From Arion vulgaris (Eukaryota > Mollusca > Gastropoda > Stylommatophora > Arionidae): a stretch of DNA of 64,000 bases. Shown here piece by piece: positions 60,001 to 63,167 of the stretch. Location: the NCBI GenBank assembly GCA_020796225.1, contig CM036767.1, positions 11,389,427 to 11,453,426 on the forward strand, written 5' to 3'. The notes beneath the pieces are model-generated. The model worked only from the letters and a program-made list of their open reading frames with translations, did not search any database and was not told where the DNA came from. Numbering within the stretch: position 1 is the stretch's first letter; every line of letters begins with the position of its first letter. The translations under genes and the position numbers were made by a program.

Positions 60001-62735
60001 TGCAACCAACACAATGAACAACAGTCTTTACAGATATATCCTTCACTTGGGGACCTAAATTACAAGTACACCTGAAGTCGGAGTAAGGCTTGACTGAATA
60101 TTAACTCTTAGTGGACCAGGATAAATTTGTTTTTGAGGTAAAACGCCCTTTAGAGTGGCGTTTGGTCCACAGGAGTTATGGGAGACGGTAGAAAGAAAGC
60201 AAACCATCATGCAAAAATCAGTCAGAGGAGCCATATTAGACTCCATGACCTACATTCCTATGGAATAAAGAACCAACATCATAGCACTCCAGGTAGAACT
60301 ATATGTGCTCACTCTTCCCAGCAAGATATTTCTGCGCTCGTTGGTTAAATATACTCCTCATTCTTTCTTCCCTTTGGGCATTCAATCATGCCTGTACCAT
60401 GTATGATTCCAAACTCCTTAAAGTGCTGTATAAATTCAACGTTAATTGCTATGCCCTCATCAAATATATGGTCAATGAGCAATCAAAAGTCGTGTCACTT
60501 ATGGTATCTGTGACATGTCTGATCTATATATTAAGATAAGTGCTGCATGTTACCCTACCAGTTTGTTTCTCTTCATATGTTACAAATGAATTTTGCGTAG
60601 TTATGACGACTAACTAGCAGTTCCTAATGACAACAAATAAAGAAATTTGGCTGAACAGATGGGCCATGGGAAACACAGGAAGAGGTGTACAGCCATATGG
60701 CCAGCCTAACCTTAATGACAACATCAACCACCTTACAAGAAGAGATCAGAGCAACATTTTCGACTCCAACCCAACACATAACACTTAATAATCACTTGAA
60801 CAGAATTCACCCACAACACACTCCAGAGTGCCAACTGTGCGCACATTATGATGAAACCGTTCACCACCACCTCTTCAAGTGTCAAGCACTAGAAGACATC
60901 AGAAAGACCCTCCTTCCTCCAAGGCCAGATAAATGGAACACATTATACAGAACAAAAGAACAATTTACAGACACATGCAGATACCACTACATAGCATTGG
61001 GCCGAAGGGCAAAGCTCAAGTGCCGCTGGATCATTGAAGAAGAAGAAGACGACTAACTAAATGGCACCATCCTGATTTTTGCATGAAGGCTTGCTTTCCT
61101 TATTACCAGCGTCGCTCGCAATTCAGATTCCCATGTAAAAGGTCAGGGTTTCCTGTAGTCCAACCACACACCATGTGCATATCACAAATATTTTCCGTTA
61201 CTGAAATTCCATGGCAATTGATCACTTGCACAGCATGTTATAAACTTCACTATGTGTGAGCTCATTACTACTTCTGATCCCCAAGAAAGAACAATTTATC
61301 ACTCTCTCTTATATTGATTTCCAGTGTTATTTTCATACACAGAAAACTCCAGCTCTAGACTTAGTGGGCAATATACAGGGACATGAATCTCATTAGAAGT
61401 GGTCACTAACTAATAGAACAAATGGCACCAATTTCAAAATGCAAACATGTCACCATGAACACTAAAATAGCATTGTTAAACACAATCTTTCTTCCAACAT
61501 TATGATATCAGTGCCACACCTGGACGCTGACTTCAAGTGATAGAAGAAAACTTAGTCACGACAGAGAGGAAGTGTCTATGCACAATTCTGGGAGTAACAA
61601 GAAGAGGCCGGTTTAGAAATGAAGACATCAGGAAAAAGTTGGTACAACATCAGTACTGAACTTATCAAGAAACAACAAATTAAATTGTTCAGTCACATAA
61701 GCAGATAACCAACAGACTGTGCGCCTCAAAGAGCAATGTTACTCCGATGCAGTGGAAACAAAGCAAAAGGTCATCCACGCAAAAGGTGGACTCAGAAATA
61801 ACAGATGTGATGAAAAAGACTTTATGAAGTGCCAGCAAAAGAACGTTCCATAAATCTCTTCTTATCCTGCTGATGCGAGTCAAAACAAAATTAGAGAAAC
61901 CGAAACAGAACTAACTAGTAGATGTTATCCATCTTTATCTGTATACTATATATATATATATCTTATCTTAACTACATTTGCTGTGAAGCGACGTGGGGAG
62001 AGTTAGTTTTCTATCTTGTGCCAGGTGTTGGCTTGACGTTGTCAGTCCATGCTTTCGCAGGGACTCTGAGATGTTATCTATCCATCGTGTTCTTAGCCTG
62101 CCTCGTGCTCTGCGCCATGAGTGTCGATTATTGTAGGCACATGATGGTAGTAAATGTGGTTTCATTCTCATTAGATGGCCGAACCACTTGATTCTTTGCT
62201 TCTCGATGTACTGTATGCATGGTATAGTACCAACTGATATTCTCGTTTCTCACTCTATCTCTCCTTGTAACGTTGACAGCTTTTCGTAGACATCTCATTT
62301 CACATGTTGTAATCTTTCTTTCTTGTGTCTTAGTCAGGGGCCATGTTTGGCACTGATAGCAGAGAGATAGGCGTGTAGTGCTATGCTTTATGCTGCGAAG
62401 ACTCCTACTCAGGTATGGTTCATTTATATATATAACATATTACATTCTTTCTACAAAACACATTCTGTGTATTTAAATACACAAATAATGCCAACCTTGC
62501 TGTATCTATCTTCTTACCCTCTTTGAGAAACTCTTATTTTGGCTTTTTCCAGCATCAGCAATTTTCTGCCAAAGCTGTTCTGGCACATTGGAGACATGCT
62601 GTGCACAGGTAATAGCGGAGGAATGAACACTGTTAAGGTAAGGCAGACGGAAGGTTGGCCAAGATTCTGTTTCCAAGTCCAGTACGACCAATTCTTCCTC
62701 TGCGAGGATGATGAGAGCGTGAGGGTCATCTCTCT
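23900..62735 (-). CDS. l(2)gl: Lethal(2) giant larvae (Lgl/LLGL) polarity protein, 3' part of gene, 16 coding exons
   Basis: Spliced minus-strand gene; exons in transcript order are 62735-62518, 59942-59875, 57897-57747, 55742-55590, 53359-53184, 52048-51960, 48911-48777, 48214-48045, 47282-46999, 45456-45354, 43265-43145, 40662-40402, 38652-38557, 36333-36215, 32832-32771 and 24091-23900. All introns are GT..AG. Together they encode about 798 residues ending in TGA. Lgl is a cytosolic/cortical scaffold with two WD40 beta-propellers; it opposes aPKC-Par6 in apicobasal polarity and binds myosin II and exocytosis machinery (family knowledge). Diagnostic stretches seen are [57 protein letters not shown] (aPKC-phosphorylated basic segment), [70 protein letters not shown] and [11 protein letters not shown]. 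The N-terminal third or so is beyond the right edge. Tomosyn is a relative, but the matches favour Lgl proper. The exon at 48777-48911 is one base short. Confidence 0.96.
24192..24450 (-). mobile_element. SINE-C copy, full length, in lgl intron
   Basis: Minus strand: AGAGCCGCAGTAGCGTAGTT, box B GAGTTCAATTCCG, CAACACAGCCTTAATTGGGT, AATACGGACCTAACGC and GGGTTTCTTTACT end. About 100 bp upstream of the last lgl acceptor. Confidence 0.85.
24455..24888. other. Intron, nothing recognised
   Basis: Some local repetition of ATGAATGAACAAxxT(G)TTCATC around 24785-24880. Confidence 0.4.
24890..25135 (+). mobile_element. SINE-A1 copy
   Basis: GTGTGGTGCCGGGCCATAAG, ATGTTGTAAGAGGCGACTGA, GGATGTGCTGGCCCACTTGT, AATATGGAACTTTCGAAGAAG. 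Confidence 0.85.
25200..25955. other. AT-rich intron, unidentified
   Basis: Very AT-rich. Contains GGCTGCCATGGTAATTAAAG and GGTGGCCATC, reminiscent of the foldback arm GTTGCCATGGAAACAAT..AGATGGCCGCC, so it may be a diverged arm. Confidence 0.4.
25958..26300 (+). repeat. Foldback element, single arm copy
   Basis: GGGGGGATTCTGATCTTGAA through GCCATGGAAACAATAAAAGA, TGGCCGCCAAAC and CACTCTAAGGTG match both arms of the palindrome at 31806-32417. Confidence 0.75.
26315..26400 (+). mobile_element. SINE-A-like fragment
   Basis: AGCAAAGAATAGAACC, GCATGTCATAAAAGGCAACT, AGGAGGGGCTGG: degraded core of SINE-A. Confidence 0.5.
26605..26775 (-). mobile_element. SINE-A2 3' part
   Basis: TTCTTTGCGTTCGTTCTTTA, ATCACTCTTTGTGATATGTT, AACGTGTATACGTTGCACAT, CATCCGATTTCAGCCAAA. 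Confidence 0.8.
26920..27050 (-). mobile_element. SINE-D copy
   Basis: GTGTGTTTAGCCAGCAAGCA, GAACCATCAGTATGCATACC, TTCAGCATCTGTTGAGGGAG, GAGTGCTATGATG. Confidence 0.7.
27060..27215. repeat. ~75-bp unit in two copies
   Basis: AATTACTTGCACAACATGGATGA at about 27073 recurs at about 27147 (AATTACTTGCACAATATGGATGA), followed by CTGTTGATCTCTGTCTTG / CTGTGGATCTCTGTCTTG. Confidence 0.75.
27485..27750 (-). mobile_element. SINE-A1 copy
   Basis: TCTTCTTCTTCGAACGCACC at left, GTGAACTGAGCCTAAGAGCG, GACATGCCTTGTAGGTTGCA, GGGGCCTCAGCAACACACAT at right. Confidence 0.85.
27840..28205 (+). mobile_element. LINE-R RNase H fragment
   Basis: [37 protein letters not shown]-terminal end of the RNase H domain, followed by the downstream segment ending in [13 protein letters not shown] codons. 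Confidence 0.8.
28388..28615 (-). mobile_element. SINE-B copy
   Basis: ATATCCTTTACAGGACTTTG at left, CAGTAGTTTGACATTGCTTT, box B AGTTCGAATCACGC in antisense, AGCCACAGACGCC at right. Confidence 0.8.
28690..29010 (-). mobile_element. LINE-D C-terminal fragment
   Basis: Minus strand: [69 protein letters not shown] tail at the left end. Confidence 0.8.
29080..30400. other. Intron, A-rich, nothing recognised
   Basis: Long AG-rich stretch at 29440-29720. TATATCTGCAATGTATAT is duplicated at about 30110-30135. Confidence 0.4.
30400..31640. repeat. ~86-bp minisatellite derived from LINE ORF, ~14 copies
   Basis: The first unit lies in a frame reading [40 protein letters not shown], a LINE ORF2 C-terminus. 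The unit (AAGTGACCACCACGAGGCAG, GCCAAGAAAACAATGGAAAG, AAAATGTTGAAGTAGACC, TACAAATACTATGAATCAACAACTGGG) is then repeated to 31640 with length variants lacking CTACAAA. Confidence 0.9.
31806..32417. repeat. Foldback palindrome (~610 bp)
   Basis: Left arm GGGGGATTCTGGTCTTGAAA..TTGTATAACAATTTTGAAAG..GCCATGGAAACAATAAAGAT..ACTCTAATGTGAGCAATTGT is repeated inverted on the right (ACAATTGCGCACCTTAGAGT..TTGTTTCCATAACAACGC..CTTTCAAAATGGTTATACAA..ATCCCCATACCCCCG). Arms of about 280 bp meet near 32110. A single-arm relative is at 25.96-26.3 kb. Confidence 0.9.
32420..32770. other. lgl intron, nothing recognised
   Basis: A-rich unique sequence next to exon w15. Confidence 0.4.
32771..32832 (-). CDS. l(2)gl: lgl exon w15
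   Basis: Encodes [20 protein letters not shown] plus Gln. Acceptor attcag, donor CAG|GTGAGG; 62 bp, phase 1 to 0. It joins in frame to the terminal exon. Only a short and moderately conserved stretch, so support is mainly splice sites and phase. Confidence 0.82.
33014..33856 (+). mobile_element. LINE-A insertion (843 bp) splitting a tandem array
   Basis: 10-bp duplication CCTTATAGAA (33004-33013, 33857-33866). Encodes [20 protein letters not shown] (FADD catalytic box of reverse transcriptase), [44 protein letters not shown], then a GATGATGATGATGA tail. Frameshifted and 5'-truncated. The closest clade cannot be fixed from this fragment; RTE-like is a guess. Confidence 0.92.
33867..35045. repeat. 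~54-bp degenerate minisatellite, ~22 units
   Basis: AAACACAAACATTTAAGCAG, TCCCCAACTGACCCCTAATG, AATAAACACTACAAT. Short (~40 bp) and long (~55 bp) forms alternate. Related units lie left of the LINE at 32935-33003, so the LINE landed inside the array. 34440-34860 has many small indels. Confidence 0.88.
35085..35580 (+). mobile_element. LINE C-terminal fragment
   Basis: Frame with [20 protein letters not shown] and [12 protein letters not shown] resembles the RRWxWLGHTLRM..RGRPR motif of LINE ORF2; many stops. Confidence 0.6.
35595..35825 (-). mobile_element. SINE-E copy, single-unit form
   Basis: The minus strand starts with a tRNA-like head: GCTAAGTGGTTAAGAC (box A), GGGCTCAAATCCAGAC (box B). 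The body carries one copy of the segment that is amplified at 18.7 kb. Confidence 0.75.
35826..36075 (+). mobile_element. SINE-A1 copy
   Basis: GCATGTTGCAAGAGGTGACT, GAAATCGGATGTGCTGGCCT, AATATGGAGCGGTAGAAGAAG. Confidence 0.85.
36215..36333 (-). CDS. l(2)gl: lgl exon w14, Thr-rich C-terminal region
   Basis: Encodes [40 protein letters not shown]. The acceptor one base later would meet a stop, so the AG at 36335-36334 is used. Donor G|GTAATG; 119 bp, phase 2 to 1. Sequence is poorly conserved but phase, reading frame and position agree with flanking exons. Confidence 0.85.
36480..37800 (+). mobile_element. GC-rich composite element with SINE-A3 tail
   Basis: The 5' part (CTCCACGTGGTGACCCTGG) matches 2590-2620. 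The middle (36720-37150) holds about three degenerate ~150-bp units sharing GAAATTCGGA, CTCTAGAGCCGATGAG, TGAGTTGxxCC and CATGGTCAAAG. The end (37560-37795: GAGCGAACCGCAACAATAGC, ATATATCACAATAGAATGAT, GAACGATCGAGGACGAAG) is a SINE-A3 tail. GC content well above flanking introns. The 229-codon minus-strand frame at 36648-37337 has no recognisable domain and spans the repeated units. Confidence 0.55.
37825..37928 (-). mobile_element. SINE-A1 3' fragment
   Basis: CTTCTTCAAACGCTCCATAT, GTGATCTGAGCCTAAGAGCG, TACACTGTGCCAGTTATT. Confidence 0.7.
37963..38544 (+). mobile_element. Internally deleted hAT element (582 bp), at an lgl splice donor
   Basis: Perfect 8-bp duplication GAAGTGAC (37955-37962, 38545-38552). 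Ends TAGGATTGCCATAT and, inverted, TAGGGATGCCATAT. Coding remnants: an N-terminal piece with [18 protein letters not shown], and a C-terminal hAT dimerisation region reading [34 protein letters not shown]. The right-hand duplication lies 4 bp inside the intron of lgl exon w13. Confidence 0.9.
38557..38652 (-). CDS. l(2)gl: lgl exon w13 (ITVDSVRD motif)
   Basis: Encodes [20 protein letters not shown] then [12 protein letters not shown]. The ITVDSVxD motif is conserved near the Lgl C-terminus. Acceptor ttgacag, donor AT|GTGAGT; 96 bp, phase 2 to 2. A hAT element begins just inside the following intron. Confidence 0.92.
38914..39183 (-). mobile_element. Miniature LINE (270 bp): endonuclease start joined to ORF2 end
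   Basis: Perfect 11-bp duplication AAAGCAGTATT (38903-38913, 39184-39194). The minus strand begins with [10 protein letters not shown] and a segment with WHRK..GDMDW/LSETK-like frames (start of the EEP endonuclease). It then jumps to a C-terminal segment ([20 protein letters not shown]) and a GAAGACGAAG tail. Endonuclease body, RT and linker are all absent. Confidence 0.8.
39475..39811 (-). mobile_element. SINE-H copy 1, 11-bp TSD
   Basis: Duplication ACTATTACTAG (39464-39474, 39812-39822). Minus strand: GGGGGACTGCCTAGAGTAGT, box A TAGTTGGTAGTAGCTCGG, box B GGTTCGAACCTACTG, and a poly(A) tail (T run at 39475-39491). Confidence 0.92.
39840..39945 (-). mobile_element. LINE-R distal fragment
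   Basis: CGACGCCATGGCACATTCCC, AGCAGCCGTCTAAAAGTTCA, CGTACCCATGAGAAGTTGAT is the reverse of 28095-28200. Confidence 0.6.
39950..40400. other. lgl intron, nothing recognised
   Basis: AT-rich, unique-looking. Confidence 0.4.
40402..40662 (-). CDS. l(2)gl: lgl exon w12
   Basis: Completes Asn, then [20 protein letters not shown] and EFCRVTLST, the conserved end of the Lgl propellers, followed by a variable Pro/Ser/Ala/Glu-rich tail. Acceptor tccacag, donor GG|GTAAAC; 261 bp, phase 2 to 2. The donor GT is followed at once by an in-frame TAA, so intron retention would give a shorter C-terminus; the phase match with the next exon supports splicing. Confidence 0.95.
40940..41170 (-). mobile_element. 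SINE-A3 3' part
   Basis: TTCTCTCGTTCATTCTTTTA, CCCATTTGGAGCTCTGGTGC, TTATCCTTCGGTG, CTAGCGTTTACTGGGTTCGCTC matches the A3 middle and tail in reverse. Confidence 0.75.
41320..41790 (+). mobile_element. LINE RNase H / C-terminal fragment
   Basis: [20 protein letters not shown] (RNase H end, frames joined across an indel), later RLRTGH and [12 protein letters not shown] zinc-knuckle-like region; ends in AACAAGAAGAAG. Same type as 43.8-44.08 and 45.65-45.95 kb. Confidence 0.75.
41930..42251 (-). mobile_element. SINE-H copy 2, 11-bp TSD
   Basis: Duplication ATTATAATTTT (41919-41929, 42252-42262). Nearly identical to copy 1. Confidence 0.92.
42596..43130 (-). mobile_element. SINE-G interrupted by SINE-H copy 3
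   Basis: SINE-G sequence at 42596-42712 (TTTTTTAGGGCAGCGTAGGA, AGTGCAGTCGCAGTG) resumes at 43028-43130 (CATTTATGCCCACAACAGAA, GATTTGAACACGG). Between them is a plus-strand SINE-H (42713-43026) with head GGGGGACTGCCTAGAGTAGT, box B GGTTCGAACCTACTG and a poly(A) tail. Flanks GTTTTTCAT / GGTTTCAT look like the duplication. Confidence 0.82.
43145..43265 (-). CDS. l(2)gl: lgl exon w11
   Basis: Encodes [30 protein letters not shown] and LRKEDI. It is the last propeller blades, where CLTNxGDxxVYSxxxLR is typical. Acceptor tctatag, donor AA|GTAAGT; 121 bp, phase 1 to 2. Confidence 0.95.
43388..43645 (-). mobile_element. SINE-A2 copy
   Basis: CTTCTTCTTTGTGTTCG tail side, ATCACTCTTTGTGATATGTT, TACGACATGCTTTGCAGGTA, head GGGCCCTAGTAACCACTTGG. 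Flanked by GGCAGCT on both sides. Confidence 0.87.
43700..44079 (-). mobile_element. LINE C-terminal fragment
   Basis: Minus strand: [53 protein letters not shown]: the RTGHxxLNxHLxRxG..C..TxEHxLxxC region of LINE ORF2; a GAAGAAGAAG stretch near 43710. Confidence 0.8.
44175..44605. repeat. ~46-bp minisatellite, ~9 copies, lgl intron
   Basis: Unit GTTGCGTGTGTGCCATTCTC, TATCCTGCATAGTCCTCTGC, AAGATGG with length variants. A Cys/His-containing repeat frame on the minus strand is incidental. Confidence 0.92.
44615..44800 (-). mobile_element. LINE fragment, C2 type
   Basis: TTTCTTGATGAAGTTCAGTA, CTGATGTTGTACCCACCTTT, TTCCTGATGTCTTCATTTCT is the reverse of 61610-61680 (GAAGACATCAGGAAAAAGTT, GGTACAACATCAGTACTGAA). 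Confidence 0.65.
44955..45270 (-). mobile_element. LINE-D C-terminal fragment
   Basis: Minus strand: [65 protein letters not shown] tail. Confidence 0.82.
45354..45456 (-). CDS. l(2)gl: lgl exon w10
   Basis: Encodes [20 protein letters not shown] then [14 protein letters not shown]. SLPxLKPxWKxKxTxxDGxRLRKISF is conserved in Lgl. Acceptor acacag, donor G|GTATAA; 103 bp, phase 0 to 1. Confidence 0.96.
45510..46020 (-). mobile_element. SINE-B split by LINE (45615-45993), 12-bp TSD
   Basis: SINE-B antisense (GCATATCCTTCACAGGATGT..CAGTAGTTTGCCATTGCTTT) is interrupted at the duplication ACGGTGAGGTCT (45603-45614, 45994-46005). The insert encodes (minus) [40 protein letters not shown]. It ends GAACGCAAAGAAGAAGAA, the same tail as SINE-A2. 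Confidence 0.85.
46276..46535 (+). mobile_element. SINE-C copy, full length
   Basis: GAGCCGCAGTAGCACAGTTG, GGTTCGGGTTCAAATCCACA (box B), CTCTCAGGTCGACCCAGCCT, CAATGAAAAATACAGAC, TTTCTTTACTTC end. LINE-B copy 3 inserted at its 3' edge. Confidence 0.88.
46546..46904 (-). mobile_element. LINE-B copy 3, 13-bp TSD
   Basis: Perfect duplication ATGTGCAGTAATA (46533-46545, 46905-46917). ORF2 end with [15 protein letters not shown] and [20 protein letters not shown], then the common 3' end. Confidence 0.94.
46999..47282 (-). CDS. l(2)gl: lgl exon w9 (largest in window)
   Basis: Encodes [20 protein letters not shown], then [20 protein letters not shown] and [19 protein letters not shown]. It is the best-conserved Lgl exon here (WAGTNxGxI, HRAPVxxxxVxDG, PDMxGxHxxxxxSEEQ). 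Acceptor attccag, donor AAG|GTAAAT; 284 bp, phase 1 to 0. Reading past the donor gives an open frame only because the intron continues into an unrelated LINE fragment further downstream; that extension is not protein. Confidence 0.97.
47345..47810 (+). mobile_element. LINE fragment
   Basis: [35 protein letters not shown] resembles the KxRxxNxNVKSVLLYGSExWRxTK segment seen at 58.74-58.85 kb; then degraded. Confidence 0.65.
48045..48214 (-). CDS. l(2)gl: lgl exon w8
   Basis: Starts with a low-complexity stretch (Thr/Gly/Glu-rich, including [12 protein letters not shown]), then [20 protein letters not shown] and [15 protein letters not shown]..xxVRxLYFADT is a signature of Lgl. Acceptor ttgtcag, donor G|GTAGG; 170 bp, phase 2 to 1. 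Confidence 0.96.
48478..48715 (+). mobile_element. SINE-A1 copy
   Basis: CCGTGTTGTGCTGCAAGGGA, CAAGGCATGTTGTAAGAGGT, GAAATTGGATGTGCTGGCAT, TAACAAGTTGTTGATATG. Between lgl exons w7 and w8. Confidence 0.85.
48777..48911 (-). CDS. l(2)gl: lgl exon w7, aPKC-site linker, contains a 1-nt frameshift
   Basis: Encodes [20 protein letters not shown] then ESFARLR, the basic segment whose serines aPKC phosphorylates in Lgl (family knowledge). After RLR the frame runs to a stop within the exon. Shifting by one base near 48835-48845 opens a Lys/Arg/Asp-rich continuation up to the donor GC|GTGAGT. The flanking exons require 136 nt (2+132+2) but 135 are present, so one base is missing. All downstream exons are intact, so a sequencing or assembly deletion is likelier than a real null allele. 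Compared with typical relatives the SLxESF segment also looks one residue short. Confidence 0.92.
48942..49200. mobile_element. Mariner-type MITE (259 bp)
   Basis: Ends CAGGGTGTTCAA and TTGAACACCCTG as inverted repeats, with TA on both sides (48940-48941, 49201-49202). No coding sequence. About 30 bp upstream of the lgl exon w7 acceptor. Confidence 0.88.
49593..51339 (+). mobile_element. Mariner transposon (D,D34D type), disrupted
   Basis: Terminal inverted repeats AGGCGTGTTCAAATGAAAAC+GGGACT at both ends with TA target duplication (49591-49592, 51340-51341). Removing the nested LINE and one duplication leaves about 1.33 kb, typical for mariner. Transposase remnants in several frames: [20 protein letters not shown] (helix-turn-helix), [13 protein letters not shown] (first catalytic Asp), [12 protein letters not shown] (second Asp) and [19 protein letters not shown] (third Asp, 34 residues on once one missing base is allowed). 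Frameshifts make it inactive. It lies in an lgl intron on the opposite strand. Confidence 0.95.
50874..51275 (-). mobile_element. LINE-B copy 4, nested in mariner, 13-bp TSD
   Basis: Duplication TTAATTTGCGTAT (50861-50873) / TTAATTTGCATAT (51276-51288), one mismatch. An intact-looking 106-codon ORF2 end from [20 protein letters not shown] through [15 protein letters not shown] and [14 protein letters not shown]. Confidence 0.95.
51480..51775 (+). mobile_element. Penelope-like 3' region
   Basis: TTGCTTGATAAAGGCCTTGT, TGGTCGAACGTTGCTG, AACTACAGTACTTTGTAATT, ATAGTTTTACTGCAG; same as 11.8-12.07 kb. Confidence 0.7.
51960..52048 (-). CDS. l(2)gl: lgl exon w6
   Basis: Encodes [20 protein letters not shown] then ATRCTLNPN. 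It matches the propeller strand that leads into the phosphorylated linker of Lgl. Acceptor tctttag, donor G|GTGAGT; 89 bp, phase 2 to 1. Confidence 0.95.
52235..52575 (-). mobile_element. SINE-A3 copy
   Basis: CTCTCTCTCTCGCGATCACC tail side, CATTTGGAGCTCTGGTGCTT, GTCTCAGCCAGCGTTTATTC, GGGTAGCTAGCTCCACGCCC, CTTACGACATGCGTGGCAGG, head GGGCCTAGGTAACCACTCTGG. Confidence 0.85.
52590..53050 (+). mobile_element. Penelope-like 3' fragment split by SINE-A2 (52747-52995)
   Basis: TTGCTTGATAAAGGCCTTTT, ATAGTACTTTGTTTTTAACT before and ACTGTTTCACCGTTGTGTAA after. SINE-A2 bounded by the duplication AACTGTTTCA (52737-52746, 52996-53005), with head TCCGCCTGAGTGGTTACCG and tail CGTACGCAAAGAAGAAG. The segment GAAGAACTGTTTCACCGTTG is repeated just after. 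Confidence 0.82.
53184..53359 (-). CDS. l(2)gl: lgl exon w5
   Basis: Begins [20 protein letters not shown] and ends with ALVLHSEWQ plus a split Leu. FxWKGH, [19 protein letters not shown] and LHSEWQL are conserved in Lgl. Acceptor tttcag, donor CT|GTAAGT; 176 bp, phase 0 to 2. Confidence 0.96.
53420..54240 (+). mobile_element. LINE-R fragment (zinc-knuckle and RNase H parts)
   Basis: [20 protein letters not shown] (C..C..H type region) and, further on, [28 protein letters not shown] (RNase H end). Broken and partly rearranged. Confidence 0.7.
54300..55045 (+). mobile_element. LINE-D copy with inserted SINE-F fragment
   Basis: [37 protein letters not shown], then after an insert of about 160 bp (54449-54605, SINE-F) [56 protein letters not shown] tail. 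The reverse-transcriptase thumb/C-terminal region. Confidence 0.8.
55143..55394 (-). mobile_element. SINE-A2 copy, 12-bp TSD
   Basis: Duplication ACTCAATAAATT (55131-55142, 55395-55406). Full set of A2 features in reverse; ends CCGGTAACCATTCGGGCG at the head. Confidence 0.93.
55438..55512 (-). mobile_element. SINE-A1, internally deleted
   Basis: CTTCTTCAAACATTCCATAT, CTTGTTAACCAATCTTTG joined directly to CTCCCCTTGCGAGCCTCGGC: both ends kept, middle missing. Confidence 0.65.
55590..55742 (-). CDS. l(2)gl: lgl exon w4
   Basis: 51 codons starting [20 protein letters not shown], then [17 protein letters not shown]. The FDPY.DDPRL..QK and AGSAGQVL motifs are Lgl landmarks in the second propeller. 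Acceptor ctctag, donor AAG|GTAAG; 153 bp, phase 0 on both sides. Confidence 0.96.
55805..56000 (+). mobile_element. SINE-D copy plus SINE-A1 scrap
   Basis: AGACCCATAGGTGCTCAGTC, CCCCAACAGATGTCGAAGGC, GTACTGATGGTTCCTGTGGC, then TTCTTCGTTCACTCTACATC (A1-like). Confidence 0.65.
56565..57440 (+). mobile_element. SINE-C split by LINE-A (56691-57297), 11-bp TSD
   Basis: SINE-C head (GTAGTTGTTAACGGACTCAC, CAATTCAATTCCAG) stops at ACATTTTAATT (56680-56690) and resumes after ACATTTCAATT (57298-57308) with GGGTACCAGGAAAAACACTG. The insert on the minus strand encodes [74 protein letters not shown], matching the LINE-A at 33.0-33.86 kb. Confidence 0.9.
57747..57897 (-). CDS. l(2)gl: lgl exon w3 (WD40 [10 protein letters not shown])
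   Basis: Completes Gly, then reads [20 protein letters not shown] and on to [20 protein letters not shown] is the classic WD40 repeat of Lgl and EEWPPFRK is the conserved lead into the next exon. Acceptor tttgtcag, donor AAG|GTAAG. 151 bp, phase 2 to 0. Confidence 0.96.
57960..58180 (+). mobile_element. SINE-D copy
   Basis: CACAGCACTCCGGGCTGACC, CATACTGATGGTTCCTGTGG, CTCGCTGGTTAAACACATTC, ACTTGTACAACGTGTAATTT, CTCCTTAAAGCACTGGATTC. Confidence 0.7.
58480..59185 (+). mobile_element. LINE ORF2 3' fragment
   Basis: [23 protein letters not shown], then in other frames [13 protein letters not shown] and a C-terminal [14 protein letters not shown]. Typical C-terminal half of a LINE ORF2, strongly frameshifted. 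The upstream frame to 58746 is part of it. Confidence 0.7.
59205..59515 (+). mobile_element. LINE fragment, C2 type
   Basis: GTGCCTCAAAGAGCAATGCT, ACTCCGATAC, CAAAAGGTGGACCTCAGAAT shared with 61715-61810. Confidence 0.6.
59540..59805 (+). mobile_element. SINE-C copy, full length
   Basis: GCTGTAGCGTAGTTGTTAGT, box B GGGTTCAGCTCCCG, CTCTCAGGTCGACCCAGCCT, ATCACCCATCGTGTGCGACG, GGGTTCCTTTACTTT. Confidence 0.88.
59875..59942 (-). CDS. l(2)gl: lgl exon w2
   Basis: Encodes [20 protein letters not shown] then LT plus a split Gly codon. The DWPINGG block is a strong Lgl signature preceding the second propeller. Acceptor ccctcag|GAT, donor TGG|GTATG. The 68 bp enter at phase 0 and leave at phase 2. 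Confidence 0.95.
60265..60480 (+). mobile_element. SINE-D copy, diverged
   Basis: CATAGCACTCCAGG, CGCTCGTTGGTTAAATATAC, CAAACTCCTTAAAGTGCTGT, CAACGTTAATTGCTATGCCC. Confidence 0.6.
60640..61060 (+). mobile_element. LINE ORF2 C-terminal fragment
   Basis: [37 protein letters not shown] (C-x2-C..H..C knuckle), ending [18 protein letters not shown] and a GAAGAAGAAGAAG tail. A 123-codon open frame, but only the C-terminus of a retroelement protein. Confidence 0.8.
61430..61910 (+). mobile_element. LINE fragment, C2 type
   Basis: Degraded frames [38 protein letters not shown] and the GCGCCTCAAAGAGCAATGTT segment. LINE ORF2 thumb/C-terminal type. Confidence 0.65.
61950..62335 (-). mobile_element. 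LINE-C C-terminal fragment
   Basis: Minus strand: [40 protein letters not shown]; (TATC)-type tail at 61960-61972. Closest to the copy at 5960-6330. Confidence 0.82.
62518..62735 (-). CDS. l(2)gl: lgl exon w1 (first in window)
   Basis: Encodes [19 protein letters not shown] followed by a segment containing [20 protein letters not shown], the conserved end of the Lgl-specific central domain between the two propellers. The acceptor is the AG at 62737-62736 (62735-62734 is an alternative); the donor is AGG|GTAAGA, phase 0. The preceding exon should end in phase 1, and I find none between here and 64000. Confidence 0.95.
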
Positions 62736-62739
62736 CTAT

Positions 62740-63165
62740 AACAAATAAAATGAAGAAATAATTCCACATGAACACAAAACTATAACAATACATAACCACC
62801 CATATAAAAAACATTTAATACGAGCTATGGATTTCATGCTATGCTCTAGGCAGATGGCATGCCCTCTCTGCCAACAGGGGTGGAGTCATATGGGGAAACT
62901 CGGTATAATGAAGTCAATCCTTCACCTTTGAACCCTTTTCTTTTTAAAATTAAAAACATTAATGGTGTCATAAGGTGCAGTGAATGAGATAACAAAGTCT
63001 GGGAATCTCTCTCTCGTGCGATCCCAGTCTGGGAATGAGAGTCAACCAAGACCCTACTGTAAAAAAGTTTAAAATTGTTACAAAAACAATATCAGTTTCC
63101 ACTGCAACTTCTGTAGAGTCATTTTTAAAATTGATATTTGAGTTAGACCGAATCCGACCTCCAGA
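62740..63165. other. lgl intron, nothing recognised
   Basis: No upstream lgl exon found here. Confidence 0.4.
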
Positions 63166-63167
63166 GA

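Noticed and set aside
60685..61056. 123-codon open frame ending in an acidic tail as a host gene
   Set aside because: The C-x2-C..H..C knuckle and GAA-repeat end match LINE ORF2 C-termini elsewhere in the window; a split copy of the same 3' end is at 19.6/19.9 kb.
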